Positions 1-6,036 of a stretch of 7,288 nucleotides of DNA are shown here, piece after piece. The translations under genes were made by a program, and so were the position numbers. The notes beneath the pieces are model-generated. The model had not been told where the DNA came from. It made no database searches and saw nothing but the letters and a program-made list of their open reading frames with translations. Every line of letters starts with the position of its first letter. Positions within the stretch are counted from its first letter, which is position 1. This DNA is from an uncultured Clostridia bacterium. Its GTDB lineage: Bacteria; Bacillota; Clostridia; UMGS1810. The DNA is taken from assembly GCA_934463115.1 (NCBI GenBank), contig CAKSIN010000046.1, forward strand, positions 1 through 7,288. Direction: 5' to 3'.

Positions 1-482
1 TCCTTAATCGGGTACATATCTGTTGTTTTTTTGCTCTGCAATACATCATAAAGTTTGTTTTCGGCAGCATTCACAATCAAGTCGGTGTTCTTTTCGCTGT
101 TGTAGCACATTTCCGTTATTTCGTTTGATGAACGTATGAGCCGCCGCAGCAAAGATTTTTCTTCTATCTTCTTTATGTGGTATTTCAGATTTGCTGTTGT
201 GGATACAAGCAGGCATATCTGTGTGAGATAATCTGTTCCGCCGACATTCTCAAATACGTTTTCAAGCTCGCCGCGCAGGGTGACGATATCTATCGGTTCC
301 GCACGGTTGGAAATATTTATCATAGCCTGAAATATACGTTTATGCTGTTCCAAATAAAAGTCGTCCGGCTTGAGCTTTGTCACAACGTCATTCAGACATT
401 CATTATCAAAAATTACAGCCCCGAGAACATATTGTTCAGCCTCAATGTTGCTCGGCATACTGCGATTTATATCGTTTTCCAC
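1..482 (-). CDS. dnaB: Replicative DNA helicase DnaB, N-terminal part (3' end outside window)
   Basis: This is the hexameric helicase that unwinds DNA at the replication fork and recruits primase (called DnaC in Bacillus subtilis). About 160 codons are present. The translation starts MENDINRSMPSNIEAEQYVL, matching the family's conserved PxNIEAEQxVLG start, and continues through the helical N-terminal domain (roughly residues 10-110) into the linker. The Walker motifs lie beyond the window. I chose GTG at 480-482 because GGAGG (complement of 491-495) sits 8 bases upstream and the conserved N-terminus begins right after it. The gene follows rplI by 24 bases in the same operon, the usual Firmicutes order. 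Nothing looks broken; the truncation is only the window edge. Identification is by recognition of the N-terminal domain and by context. Confidence 0.95.
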   Translation of the reverse strand, partial: MENDINRSMPSNIEAEQYVLGAVIFDNECLNDVVTKLKPDDFYLEQHKRIFQAMINISNRAEPIDIVTLRGELENVFENVGGTDYLTQICLLVSTTANLKYHIKKIEEKSLLRRLIRSSNEITEMCYNSEKNTDLIVNAAENKLYDVLQSKKTTDMYPIK

Positions 483-506
483 CGGTATTTCCTCCAAAAA
501 TCAATA

Positions 507-953
507 TTACTGTGCGCACACTTCAACCTTTATTTTTCCGGATATCCCGGGGTACAGCTTTACATCAACCGTAAACACACCGGTTTCTTTTATTCCGTCC
601 GGAAGAACAAATTTCTTTTTATCAATATCTATACTGTGTTGCTTTTTGAGCTCATCTGCAATATCCTTTGATGTTACGGAGCCGAACAGCTTGCCGTTAT
701 CACCGGATTTTTCGCTGATTTTGACAGTTATCTCGGCGAGTTTTGCCTTGATTTGTTCTGCGTGCAGTATATCCTGTTCCTTTTTGTACTCCTGCGAATC
801 CTTTTTGCCTTTAAGGTCGTTCATGTTTGCCGCAGTTGCCTCTATGGCATAACCCTTTGGTATAAGAAAGTTTTTTGCGTAGCCGTCGCTGATATTCTTT
901 TGGTCGCCAACCTTTCCCTGACCTTTAAGATCCTTTATAAATATTACTTTCAT
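507..953 (-). CDS. rplI: 50S ribosomal protein L9
   Basis: L9 is a two-domain protein of the large ribosomal subunit that binds 23S rRNA near the L1 stalk. The 148-residue product has the family's usual length. It shows the N-terminal RNA-binding domain (MKVIFIKDLKGQGKVGDQ), the L9 signature around residues 15-43 (V-x-x-GYAKNFLIPKGYAIEAT), a charged central helix (about 45-75) and the C-terminal domain ending KVEVCAQ. ATG at 951-953 is preceded by AGGAGG 8 bases upstream, and that site lies inside the last codons of gdpP. Only 2 bases separate the gdpP stop from this start, so translation is probably coupled. It lies between gdpP and dnaB, as in B. subtilis. Confidence 0.97.
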   Translation of the reverse strand: MKVIFIKDLKGQGKVGDQKNISDGYAKNFLIPKGYAIEATAANMNDLKGKKDSQEYKKEQDILHAEQIKAKLAEITVKISEKSGDNGKLFGSVTSKDIADELKKQHSIDIDKKKFVLPDGIKETGVFTVDVKLYPGISGKIKVEVCAQ

Positions 954-955
954 GA

Positions 956-2944
956 CTATTTCCTCCTGTTTTCTTCCAAATATTCATCTATTGCTTTTTT
1001 CAGTAATTTTGTTGCTTCGTCAAGTCCGACACTGTCAAGCTGCACGGCGGCTATTGTCTGATGACCGCCTCCGCCGAGTTTTTCCATTATAACCTGAACA
1101 TTGTATTCTCCGAGCGAACGCGCGCTGATTATTACACTGCCGCCCATATCGCACACGACAAATGAACATGTAATGTCCGAAATACTCAAAAGGTCATCTG
1201 CCGCTTGGGCAACAATTGTGTGCATATCGGCATCGTTTTTCACACATTCGGCAATGGAAATACAGTGTTTGTATGTCATTGCCTGCTCCATTATCTCGCA
1301 TTTTTTCGTAAATGTGTTCATATCAATCTGAAACAGTTTTTTAACCGAGATTGAATCGGCTCCGAGCCTTTTCAGATACGATGCGGATTCAAATGTTCTG
1401 ACACCGGTTTTAAACGTGAAGTTCTTTGTATCAAGATATATTCCGGCATACAAAGCTTCCGCTTCGTTTCTTGTAGGTTTGATTGAATCGCCCATATATT
1501 GGATTATTTCCGTTACCAGTTCCGATGTGGATGACGCATACGGCTCATGGTATGTTATGAGCGGATTTTGTATAAAATCAGCACTGCGCCGGTGGTGATC
1601 TATAAGCACAATCTTTTTTGTTACATCCAAAAGTGACGGTTCTTCGAGAATACCCTTGATATGCGTGTCAACAACAAATATGAGCGTGTTTTTTGTGACA
1701 ATTTCATTGGCATATGCTTTGTTTATGATAACATCGGCATACTCGCCGTCCGAAAACTTTCCGAGAAGTTTTGAAACGGTTTTGTTGCATGTTTCCATAA
1801 CGATTTTACAGTTCTTTCCCAAGTGCTTTATTATTCGGTAAAGTCCTATGGCAGCACCGAAAGAATCTGTGTCGGCATTTTTGTGCCCCATAATGAGAAT
1901 ATCGGTGTTTTCACTCACCAGCTGCTTTACGGCGTATGCAACGACGCGTGCTTTAACACGTGCGCGTTTTTCGTTTTCTTTTGATTTACCGCCGAAGAAC
2001 AAATATTTTTCATCGTTTTTAACTATTACCTGATCGCCGCCGCGTCCGAGAGCCATATCAAGTGCGCTGTCGGAGAACTGATCATCCTGCGCCATGTTTT
2101 TTCCGCCGTAACCGAGTCCCATGCTGATTGTCGGCGGAAATTTGTTGCCCTCTGTTATATCCTTTATCTTGTCAAGTATGTCGAATTTTGTTTCGATAAA
2201 TTTGTCAAGTCCGGACTTCGAAAAGTAGAATAAATATTTATCTTTTTCGTATTGCTTGATAATGCCGTCCACACGCTGTGCATACAGGTTAAGTGCTTCC
2301 TCAATGGCAGCGGCTACCTTTGGTTTATCCGAATTTGCCATATCCTGCATTATTTCGTCATAGTTGTCCACCGTGATAACACCGCTTACGAATTTATCAT
2401 TTTCGTATTTGTTTTTTAATGTTTCAAATTCCGTGCAATCCTTAAAGCTCAGTGCAATATATCCGTAATCGTCATTTTTTGAAAAGTTTACGCCTACCTG
2501 ATACATCTTGCTGCCGTGTTTCAGGACATATTCGCCGTTGTCATTCAGGCTGTCGATACATTTGCTTATGCTAAGCTCCGGTATAATCTCATTGACATGC
2601 ATACCCACAGAAATACCAACACCGGAAACGGCAGAAAAATCACTGTTTTCCCATACGATAAATCCGTCTTTGCGTGCTATGATAATCGGAAGTATTCCGT
2701 CACACACTGACATGCTCGCGTCCGGATTTATATCGCCGGACAGGCTGTTTATGAATTTTGTTACATTGCGGTGACGGGCACCGGCTGTCAAAATCATTAT
2801 AACCAGGCACAAAAGGGCAGTACCTGCAACAGCTGCTGCGGCTTTTGGATTGTACATGGAAATAATCAGCGAGCACAAAAACAACAGCCAGATGTAGTAG
2901 CCGCTGTTATGAAATATTAAATTAAAGGCTTTTTTTATTTTCAT
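956..2944 (-). CDS. gdpP: Cyclic-di-AMP phosphodiesterase GdpP (DHH/DHHA1 family, YybT-like)
   Basis: This membrane enzyme of the GdpP family hydrolyses c-di-AMP to pApA and so controls cell-wall and osmotic homeostasis. The 662-residue product matches the family's usual length of about 650-660. Domains in order: two membrane helices (about 15-55), a PAS-like sensory domain (about 75-170), a degenerate GGDEF domain (about 185-320, with ALGRGGDQ in place of the active motif), and the DHH phosphoesterase with H354, D358 and D360 (HKNADTDS), D426 (VVDTH), D449-H450-H451 (DHHRRS) and D505. The DHHA1 domain carries GGGGHQ at 624-629. All expected metal ligands appear intact. The start is ATG at 2942-2944, preceded by GAGGGTG. 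An in-frame ATG at 2984-2986 adds 14 residues but lacks a ribosome binding site and lies deep inside the upstream gene. The chosen start overlaps the end of yybS by 23 bases. Confidence 0.95.
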   Translation of the reverse strand: MKIKKAFNLIFHNSGYYIWLLFLCSLIISMYNPKAAAAVAGTALLCLVIMILTAGARHRNVTKFINSLSGDINPDASMSVCDGILPIIIARKDGFIVWENSDFSAVSGVGISVGMHVNEIIPELSISKCIDSLNDNGEYVLKHGSKMYQVGVNFSKNDDYGYIALSFKDCTEFETLKNKYENDKFVSGVITVDNYDEIMQDMANSDKPKVAAAIEEALNLYAQRVDGIIKQYEKDKYLFYFSKSGLDKFIETKFDILDKIKDITEGNKFPPTISMGLGYGGKNMAQDDQFSDSALDMALGRGGDQVIVKNDEKYLFFGGKSKENEKRARVKARVVAYAVKQLVSENTDILIMGHKNADTDSFGAAIGLYRIIKHLGKNCKIVMETCNKTVSKLLGKFSDGEYADVIINKAYANEIVTKNTLIFVVDTHIKGILEEPSLLDVTKKIVLIDHHRRSADFIQNPLITYHEPYASSTSELVTEIIQYMGDSIKPTRNEAEALYAGIYLDTKNFTFKTGVRTFESASYLKRLGADSISVKKLFQIDMNTFTKKCEIMEQAMTYKHCISIAECVKNDADMHTIVAQAADDLLSISDITCSFVVCDMGGSVIISARSLGEYNVQVIMEKLGGGGHQTIAAVQLDSVGLDEATKLLKKAIDEYLEENRRK

Positions 2945-3947
2945 CCGATTCACCCTCATTAACACACAGTTTTCTGTAATCGGCAAATGAATCCGAAATA
3001 CCCAGGAGTGTAAACACGCTTATTGTGTTGAACAGCGGAACAAACGCTGAAATTAGCGTTGTTGCAATAACTGCTGCAATAACGGCAAATATGCGCAAGA
3101 ATTCCGACGTATTTTTTTGCTTTACCATGTAGTCGAAAAGCGACAGTCCCTGAATAATGTATGCCGCAACAATAATTATAATCAGATTCAAAAGTATAAC
3201 ATTTGCTTTTGTGCCGATTGCAAATGATGTAAGAAGTACAAAAGCAAAAAGAGCAATTGCGTTGTACCGCGGGAAATAAATACTGTCCGGTCCCTCGGAA
3301 AACGCTGTGTTTAAGATCATTGTTCTGCGGCAAAACATTCTTGCAATGTATATATGCAAAAGAGCGGCAAAACCGCAGATAATAACCATAACCGACGGAA
3401 TGAGTCCGGGAATATACAGCTGCATTGCAGATAGAATCTGTGTGTCCTCAAAATCAAGAATTTCCGTGAGTTCGGGATAAACAGAACGCACAATATCAAG
3501 CTGTGATGAAAAAATTCTGATTACACTGTCGGATATTTTTTCGGAAAGATTAATTCCTCCGAAATATTTTACATATGCAATATATATTACGGGAATGACG
3601 CAGTAAATCAGAGTAATTGACACGAATACATCTGTTATTCTTGCTCTTTTTACAAACAATACTGCACATAGTACGCACGGAAATGTAAGAAAAAGTGCCG
3701 ACAAAACGGAATATGTGACATCTGCCACGTATGCTCCGAAAATCGCTGTTACAGCATTTGCCAATATCGAAAATACCGACAGCAGTACACCGCTTGCAAT
3801 GCCGAATCTGTATGTAATATATGCGGCAAACGGCGGAATAAACAAAGCGATAAAAGGTGACAGCGAAGTGTTGTATACGAACAGCTGTACGCAAATCAGC
3901 ACAAAAAAAGAATATATTAAACTTTTACAAACATTGTTTTTTTGCAT
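2922..3947 (-). CDS. yybS: Multi-pass membrane protein of the DUF2232 / YybS-like family
   Basis: This 341-residue, very hydrophobic protein appears to have about eight membrane helices. One loop-rich stretch (about residues 125-175, around GGINLSEKISDSVIRIFSSQ) is probably outside the membrane. The N-terminus with tandem helices and the C-terminal GLSLFDYMVKQ region resemble DUF2232, and its position directly before gdpP-rplI-dnaB matches B. subtilis yybS. No function is established for the family; weak similarity of such proteins to ECF-transporter S components is only a suggestion. I chose ATG at 3945-3947 because GCGGAGG ends 5 bases upstream. The longer reading frame to 4013 would run through the promoter at 3981-4009. 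It is the first gene of its operon and overlaps gdpP by 23 bases. Confidence 0.82.
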   Translation of the reverse strand: MQKNNVCKSLIYSFFVLICVQLFVYNTSLSPFIALFIPPFAAYITYRFGIASGVLLSVFSILANAVTAIFGAYVADVTYSVLSALFLTFPCVLCAVLFVKRARITDVFVSITLIYCVIPVIYIAYVKYFGGINLSEKISDSVIRIFSSQLDIVRSVYPELTEILDFEDTQILSAMQLYIPGLIPSVMVIICGFAALLHIYIARMFCRRTMILNTAFSEGPDSIYFPRYNAIALFAFVLLTSFAIGTKANVILLNLIIIIVAAYIIQGLSLFDYMVKQKNTSEFLRIFAVIAAVIATTLISAFVPLFNTISVFTLLGISDSFADYRKLCVNEGESDENKKSL

Positions 3948-3980
3948 TGCATCCTCCGCGAGTTTTAAACATGATAATAC

Positions 3981-4009
3981 ATTATACCACCATAACCTTA
4001 TTATTGCAA
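3981..4009 (-). promoter_or_regulatory. Sigma-A-type promoter of the yybS-gdpP-rplI-dnaB operon
   Basis: On the minus strand, TTGCAA (complement of 4004-4009) is followed by a 17-base spacer and a perfect TATAAT (complement of 3981-3986). A TG one base before the -10 box makes it an extended -10 promoter. Transcription would start near 3974, giving a leader of about 27 bases before the yybS ATG, with GGAGG in between. The match is by eye against the vegetative consensus. Confidence 0.8.
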
Positions 4010-4144
4010 GCACGAAAAGTAAATTTTGTATGAATTATTTCCGATATATTATACTGCACAACCGTAAAAATTATAAAACGGTATGTCAATTTCAAAAATA
4101 TGTGAAAATTTATGCCGGAAAATGTTCAAATAACATATAATTTG
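4010..4144. other. AT-rich divergent intergenic stretch with no gene seen
   Basis: The gene-free interval between the two divergent operons runs from 3948 to 4226. Its two ends hold the two promoters listed separately. The part between them is strongly AT-rich, with no convincing ribosome binding site plus reading frame on either strand. Two further TATAAT-like hexamers, one at 4136-4141 on the plus strand and one near 4048-4053 on the minus strand, lack a good -35 partner. The AT-rich block may act as an UP-type element for either promoter; that is speculative. Confidence 0.5.
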
Positions 4145-4173
4145 TTGACGTAAGTAAAATTATATGCTACAAT
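4145..4173 (+). promoter_or_regulatory. Sigma-A-type promoter of the sigma-factor gene
   Basis: TTGACG at 4145-4150, a 17-base spacer and TACAAT at 4168-4173 match the vegetative consensus at five positions in each box. TG at 4165-4166 adds an extended -10 motif. Transcription would start near 4180. A short inverted repeat, CTGT/ACAG at 4185-4196, then lies at the very 5' end of the message. The gene therefore appears to be transcribed by the housekeeping sigma factor; I see no obvious ECF autoregulatory promoter. Confidence 0.8.
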
Positions 4174-4202
4174 TAATTTGATAACTGTTTTAACAGACAA
4201 TC

Positions 4203-4226
4203 GGGGAGGATGGTGTTTGTTGAGCA
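4203..4226 (+). promoter_or_regulatory. Displaced ribosome binding site before the sigma-factor gene
   Basis: The strong Shine-Dalgarno GGGGAGGA (4203-4210) ends about 17 bases before the sigma ATG at 4227, well beyond normal spacing. An in-frame TGA at 4221-4223 rules out an upstream start in that frame. The starts at proper distance lie in other frames: TTG at 4217 (7 bases after GGAGG) opens a 10-codon frame ending in TAA at 4247-4249, and GTG at 4213 opens one ending at 4240-4242. Either short frame overlaps the sigma start, so coupled translation is possible. Confidence 0.45.
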
Positions 4227-4769
4227 ATGGATGCAACCGTAATTTATAACGATTACCTTTCGGGCAACTCCGGTGCACTTGAAAAACTCATGGATATGTA
4301 TGGCGACAAGCTTACACTGTACATAAACGGGTATGTAAAGAATATTCATGATTCCGAAGACATTCTGATAGAAGTTTTTGCATATCTTGTCGACAAACGG
4401 CCGAATGTAAAAAGTAATTTTGAAAGCTACATATACAAAGCGGCGCGCAATCACGCGCTTATGTTTTTGAGAAAAGCAAAAAGGCATATCCTTTTTTCGA
4501 ACACGGAAATGGATTTTTGCATAGAAAATACATTTGAAGATGATGTGTGGCTTGCACAGCGGAACAAGCGGCTCTATGAATGTATGGAGTTTTTACCGTC
4601 TGCGCAAAAAGAGGCTCTTTATCTTGTGTATGTTGAGGAAATGAGTTATAAAGATGCCGCTGCGGTTTTAAAAAAAACGGTAAAACAGGTCGATAAACTG
4701 CTGCAGCTCGGCAAAAAGAAACTAAAGCCATTGCTTAGACATGCGGGACTCGAACCCGATGTAGTTTGA
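4227..4769 (+). CDS. RNA polymerase sigma factor, sigma-70 family, ECF-like
   Basis: This 180-residue protein has the two-domain layout of small alternative sigma factors. Region 2 spans about residues 17-86, with the core-binding HDSEDILIEVFAYLV helix (41-55) and the -10-recognition helix SYIYKAARNHALMFLRK (67-83). Region 4 spans about 115-170, with LPSAQKEALYLVYVEEMSYKDAAAVL and the recognition helix TVKQVDKLLQLGKKKLK. An acidic linker of about 30 residues joins them, and region 3 is absent, as expected for group 4 sigma factors. It would bind core RNA polymerase and redirect it to a small regulon. ATG 4227 is forced by an in-frame stop just upstream, although the Shine-Dalgarno is unusually distant. 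A hairpin covers the stop codon. Downstream genes encode membrane proteins and a PrsW-type protease, suggesting control by a membrane-bound anti-sigma factor. Target promoters are unknown. Confidence 0.9.
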   Translation: MDATVIYNDYLSGNSGALEKLMDMYGDKLTLYINGYVKNIHDSEDILIEVFAYLVDKRPNVKSNFESYIYKAARNHALMFLRKAKRHILFSNTEMDFCIENTFEDDVWLAQRNKRLYECMEFLPSAQKEALYLVYVEEMSYKDAAAVLKKTVKQVDKLLQLGKKKLKPLLRHAGLEPDVV

Positions 4770-4779
4770 GTCCAGCATG
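4740..4779 (+). repeat. Hairpin across the sigma-factor stop codon
   Basis: Positions 4740-4755 (CATGCGGGACTCGAAC) pair with 4764-4779 (GTTTGAGTCCAGCATG) around an 8-base loop. Fifteen of 16 positions pair, including one G-U (4752/4767), with one G-A mismatch (4745/4774). Three more pairs (TAG 4736-4738 with CTA 4781-4783) can extend it across one mismatch. The stop TGA at 4767-4769 lies in the 3' arm. There is no T tract after it, so it is not a standard intrinsic terminator. It may stabilise the message, slow terminating ribosomes or form part of the adjoining structured element. Confidence 0.65.
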
Positions 4780-4781
4780 CC

Positions 4782-5057
4782 TAGCCGAAAGAGAATAATC
4801 CGAACTCCGATTTTGAGAGACGGATTTCCGCTTTCGCTATGTTAAAATACTCGGTAATCCACAAAGGATTACCTGCGTTTTTGCCTTGCGCAACCAAAAA
4901 TCCGTTCTCTCAAAATTCTTTGACCTGAAAAGGATAGAATTTTGAACAGATTTTGGTGCGGAAGATGAAGCAAGGCTGTCGCCTTGCGAAGATGACAAGC
5001 CAAAAGATGCCGAAATTATGCCTTTTCAGGCGGGTTCGGGTTACTCTCTTTCGGCTA
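4782..5057 (+). ncRNA. Candidate structured RNA, three-way junction, no known family recognised
   Basis: Seven nested helices can be drawn with no crossings. P1: 4782-4807 with 5032-5057 (26 positions, one A-C mismatch, two G-U). P2: 4809-4827 with 4898-4917 (19 pairs, one bulged T). P3: 4853-4860 with 4866-4873 (8 pairs, ACAAA loop). P4: 4924-4933 with 5021-5030 (10 perfect pairs). P5: 4938-4944 with 5011-5017. P6: 4951-4956 with 5000-5005. P7: 4970-4976 with 4981-4987 (loop TGTC). P1, P2 and P4 meet in a tight junction with linkers of 1, 6 and 1 bases. Five or six T-G pairs are U-G only if the plus strand is transcribed, against one position favouring the minus strand. P1 ends four bases before the Shine-Dalgarno of the next gene, and no internal promoter or terminator is evident. 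It could be a leader or intercistronic regulator, an independent RNA, or a fold-back mobile element. Confidence 0.6.
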
Positions 5058-5075
5058 AAACGGAGGGAATAAAAA

Positions 5076-5420
5076 GTGCGTTCAACGACTGAGAGAATGA
5101 AACTTCTGAAAATACGAACCGATGAAATAAACAAACGCAGAACCGCAAGAAAACATGCTATTACAGCCGTTTCATGCTATTCGTTTTGCATTGCCTTTAT
5201 CGTGATTATATCGTTGCTTGTAAGTAATCTGAACTTTGCCGGATATGAGCAGATGCGCCCGATCGGTGCCGCCAGCATATTTACAAACAAACCTTTTTTG
5301 GGTTATATTGTTGTGGGCATTCTGACATTCTTGCTCGGTATTTCGGTAACGCTGATGTGTGATACGCTTCATAAAAGAAAGAAAACGGGGGATAGGGAAC
5401 ATGACAGAACTGACGGATAA
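5076..5420 (+). CDS. Small two-helix membrane protein, possible anti-sigma factor or protease substrate
   Basis: I do not recognise a named family. The 114-residue product has a basic cytoplasmic-looking N-terminus (about 1-28, TTERMKLLKIRTDEINKRR), a membrane helix at about 29-50, a short loop, a second helix at about 75-95, and a charged tail. The start is GTG at 5076-5078, with GGAGG (5062-5066) 9 bases upstream. Its N-terminal 22 residues align without gaps to those of the protein at 6812-7117, sharing E6, R7, L10, R14, E17, I18, R21 and R22. Its place just after the sigma factor and before a PrsW protease makes it a candidate anti-sigma factor or partner, but the N-terminal segment is much shorter than a classical zinc-type anti-sigma domain. 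That role is inference. It overlaps the next gene by 20 bases. Confidence 0.8.
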   Translation: MRSTTERMKLLKIRTDEINKRRTARKHAITAVSCYSFCIAFIVIISLLVSNLNFAGYEQMRPIGAASIFTNKPFLGYIVVGILTFLLGISVTLMCDTLHKRKKTGDREHDRTDG

Positions 5421-6036
5421 CATTTTGCAGCTTATCTGCGTTATTGTCTGCGGATGCTGCTCCTGTATTTCGGCAATAAATAAAAAAAGTTTTAATCGTC
5501 TTTTGGTATCCCTCTTTTACCTTAGTTTCGGAATGGGACTTGTTTATTGGGTGCTGTATCTTGTATTGTTCGGCACTTCTCCGCTTGTATTCTGCGTTTC
5601 GGAACTGAGCTGGACAGCGTCATATATTTTCCTTGCGCTGCGTCTTTATACGGATATGCCGTGCGAAAAACAAAATAACAAAATTATCTTCTGGATTTTG
5701 CCGGTGTTTTCGTTTGTTATGTGTGTGTTTTTTTGCGCAAGAGGCAGTTATTTTGAAAATGTTTTAATGGGCACGGCAATGGGAATATTAGGGTTTTGTG
5801 CCGTAAAGGGAATATATCTTGTCAAAGCTGAAAAACTTGTCGGAAAGGCAGGAATTTTTTGGGCTGCTTTATTATTTTATGCGGCGGAATATCTTTTGTG
5901 GATTTCCTCGTATTTTATTACAGAAAACACCTTTGTAAATCCGTATTATCTGGTTGACATATTTATACTGAATCCGGCGCTTATTCTTATAGCCGTTGCA
6001 CAGAGCAAGGAGGAAAAGCTATGCCGTACAACATAG
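5401..6036 (+). CDS. Seven-helix membrane protein of unknown function
   Basis: I do not recognise the family. The 211-residue product is almost entirely membrane-embedded, with likely helices near residues 6-23, 33-56, 63-82, 94-112, 118-140, 149-170 and 181-200, and only short loops. It is rich in aromatic residues and in cysteine (for example CVIVCGCCSC at 13-22), and no catalytic motif is apparent. ATG 5401 is chosen because GGGGGA ends about 8 bases upstream; the frame also opens at 5359, deep inside the preceding gene and without a ribosome binding site. It overlaps the gene before by 20 bases and the PrsW-like gene after by 16, so the three are almost certainly cotranscribed and translationally coupled. 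A sensory or scaffold role for the protease is a guess from context. Confidence 0.8.
   Translation: MTELTDNILQLICVIVCGCCSCISAINKKSFNRLLVSLFYLSFGMGLVYWVLYLVLFGTSPLVFCVSELSWTASYIFLALRLYTDMPCEKQNNKIIFWILPVFSFVMCVFFCARGSYFENVLMGTAMGILGFCAVKGIYLVKAEKLVGKAGIFWAALLFYAAEYLLWISSYFITENTFVNPYYLVDIFILNPALILIAVAQSKEEKLCRTT

Noticed and set aside
177..852. Plus-strand open frames opposite dnaB and rplI
   Set aside because: Shadows of well-supported minus-strand housekeeping genes, with no ribosome binding sites or recognisable products.
2945..2986. Fourteen-residue N-terminal extension of GdpP
   Set aside because: No Shine-Dalgarno for that ATG, deep overlap with yybS, and the family N-terminus begins at the internal ATG with a GAGGGTG site before it.
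3948..4013. Twenty-two-residue extension of the YybS-like protein
   Set aside because: It would span the -35 and -10 boxes and lacks a ribosome binding site; the ATG at 3947 has GGAGG close upstream.
4743..4758. Minus-strand CGGGTTCGAGTCCCGC resembles a tRNA T-arm
   Set aside because: No matching acceptor strand, D-arm or anticodon arm could be placed upstream. The bases are codons for HAGLEP in the sigma gene, and the likeness comes from the palindrome there.
4740..4779. Sigma stop-codon hairpin as an intrinsic terminator
   Set aside because: No run of T residues follows the 3' arm; the sequence continues CCTAGCCG.
4910..5134. A 74-codon minus-strand open frame inside the structured gap
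   Set aside because: No ribosome binding site, a low-complexity basic composition, and overlap with both the inverted repeats and the GTG-start gene at 5076.
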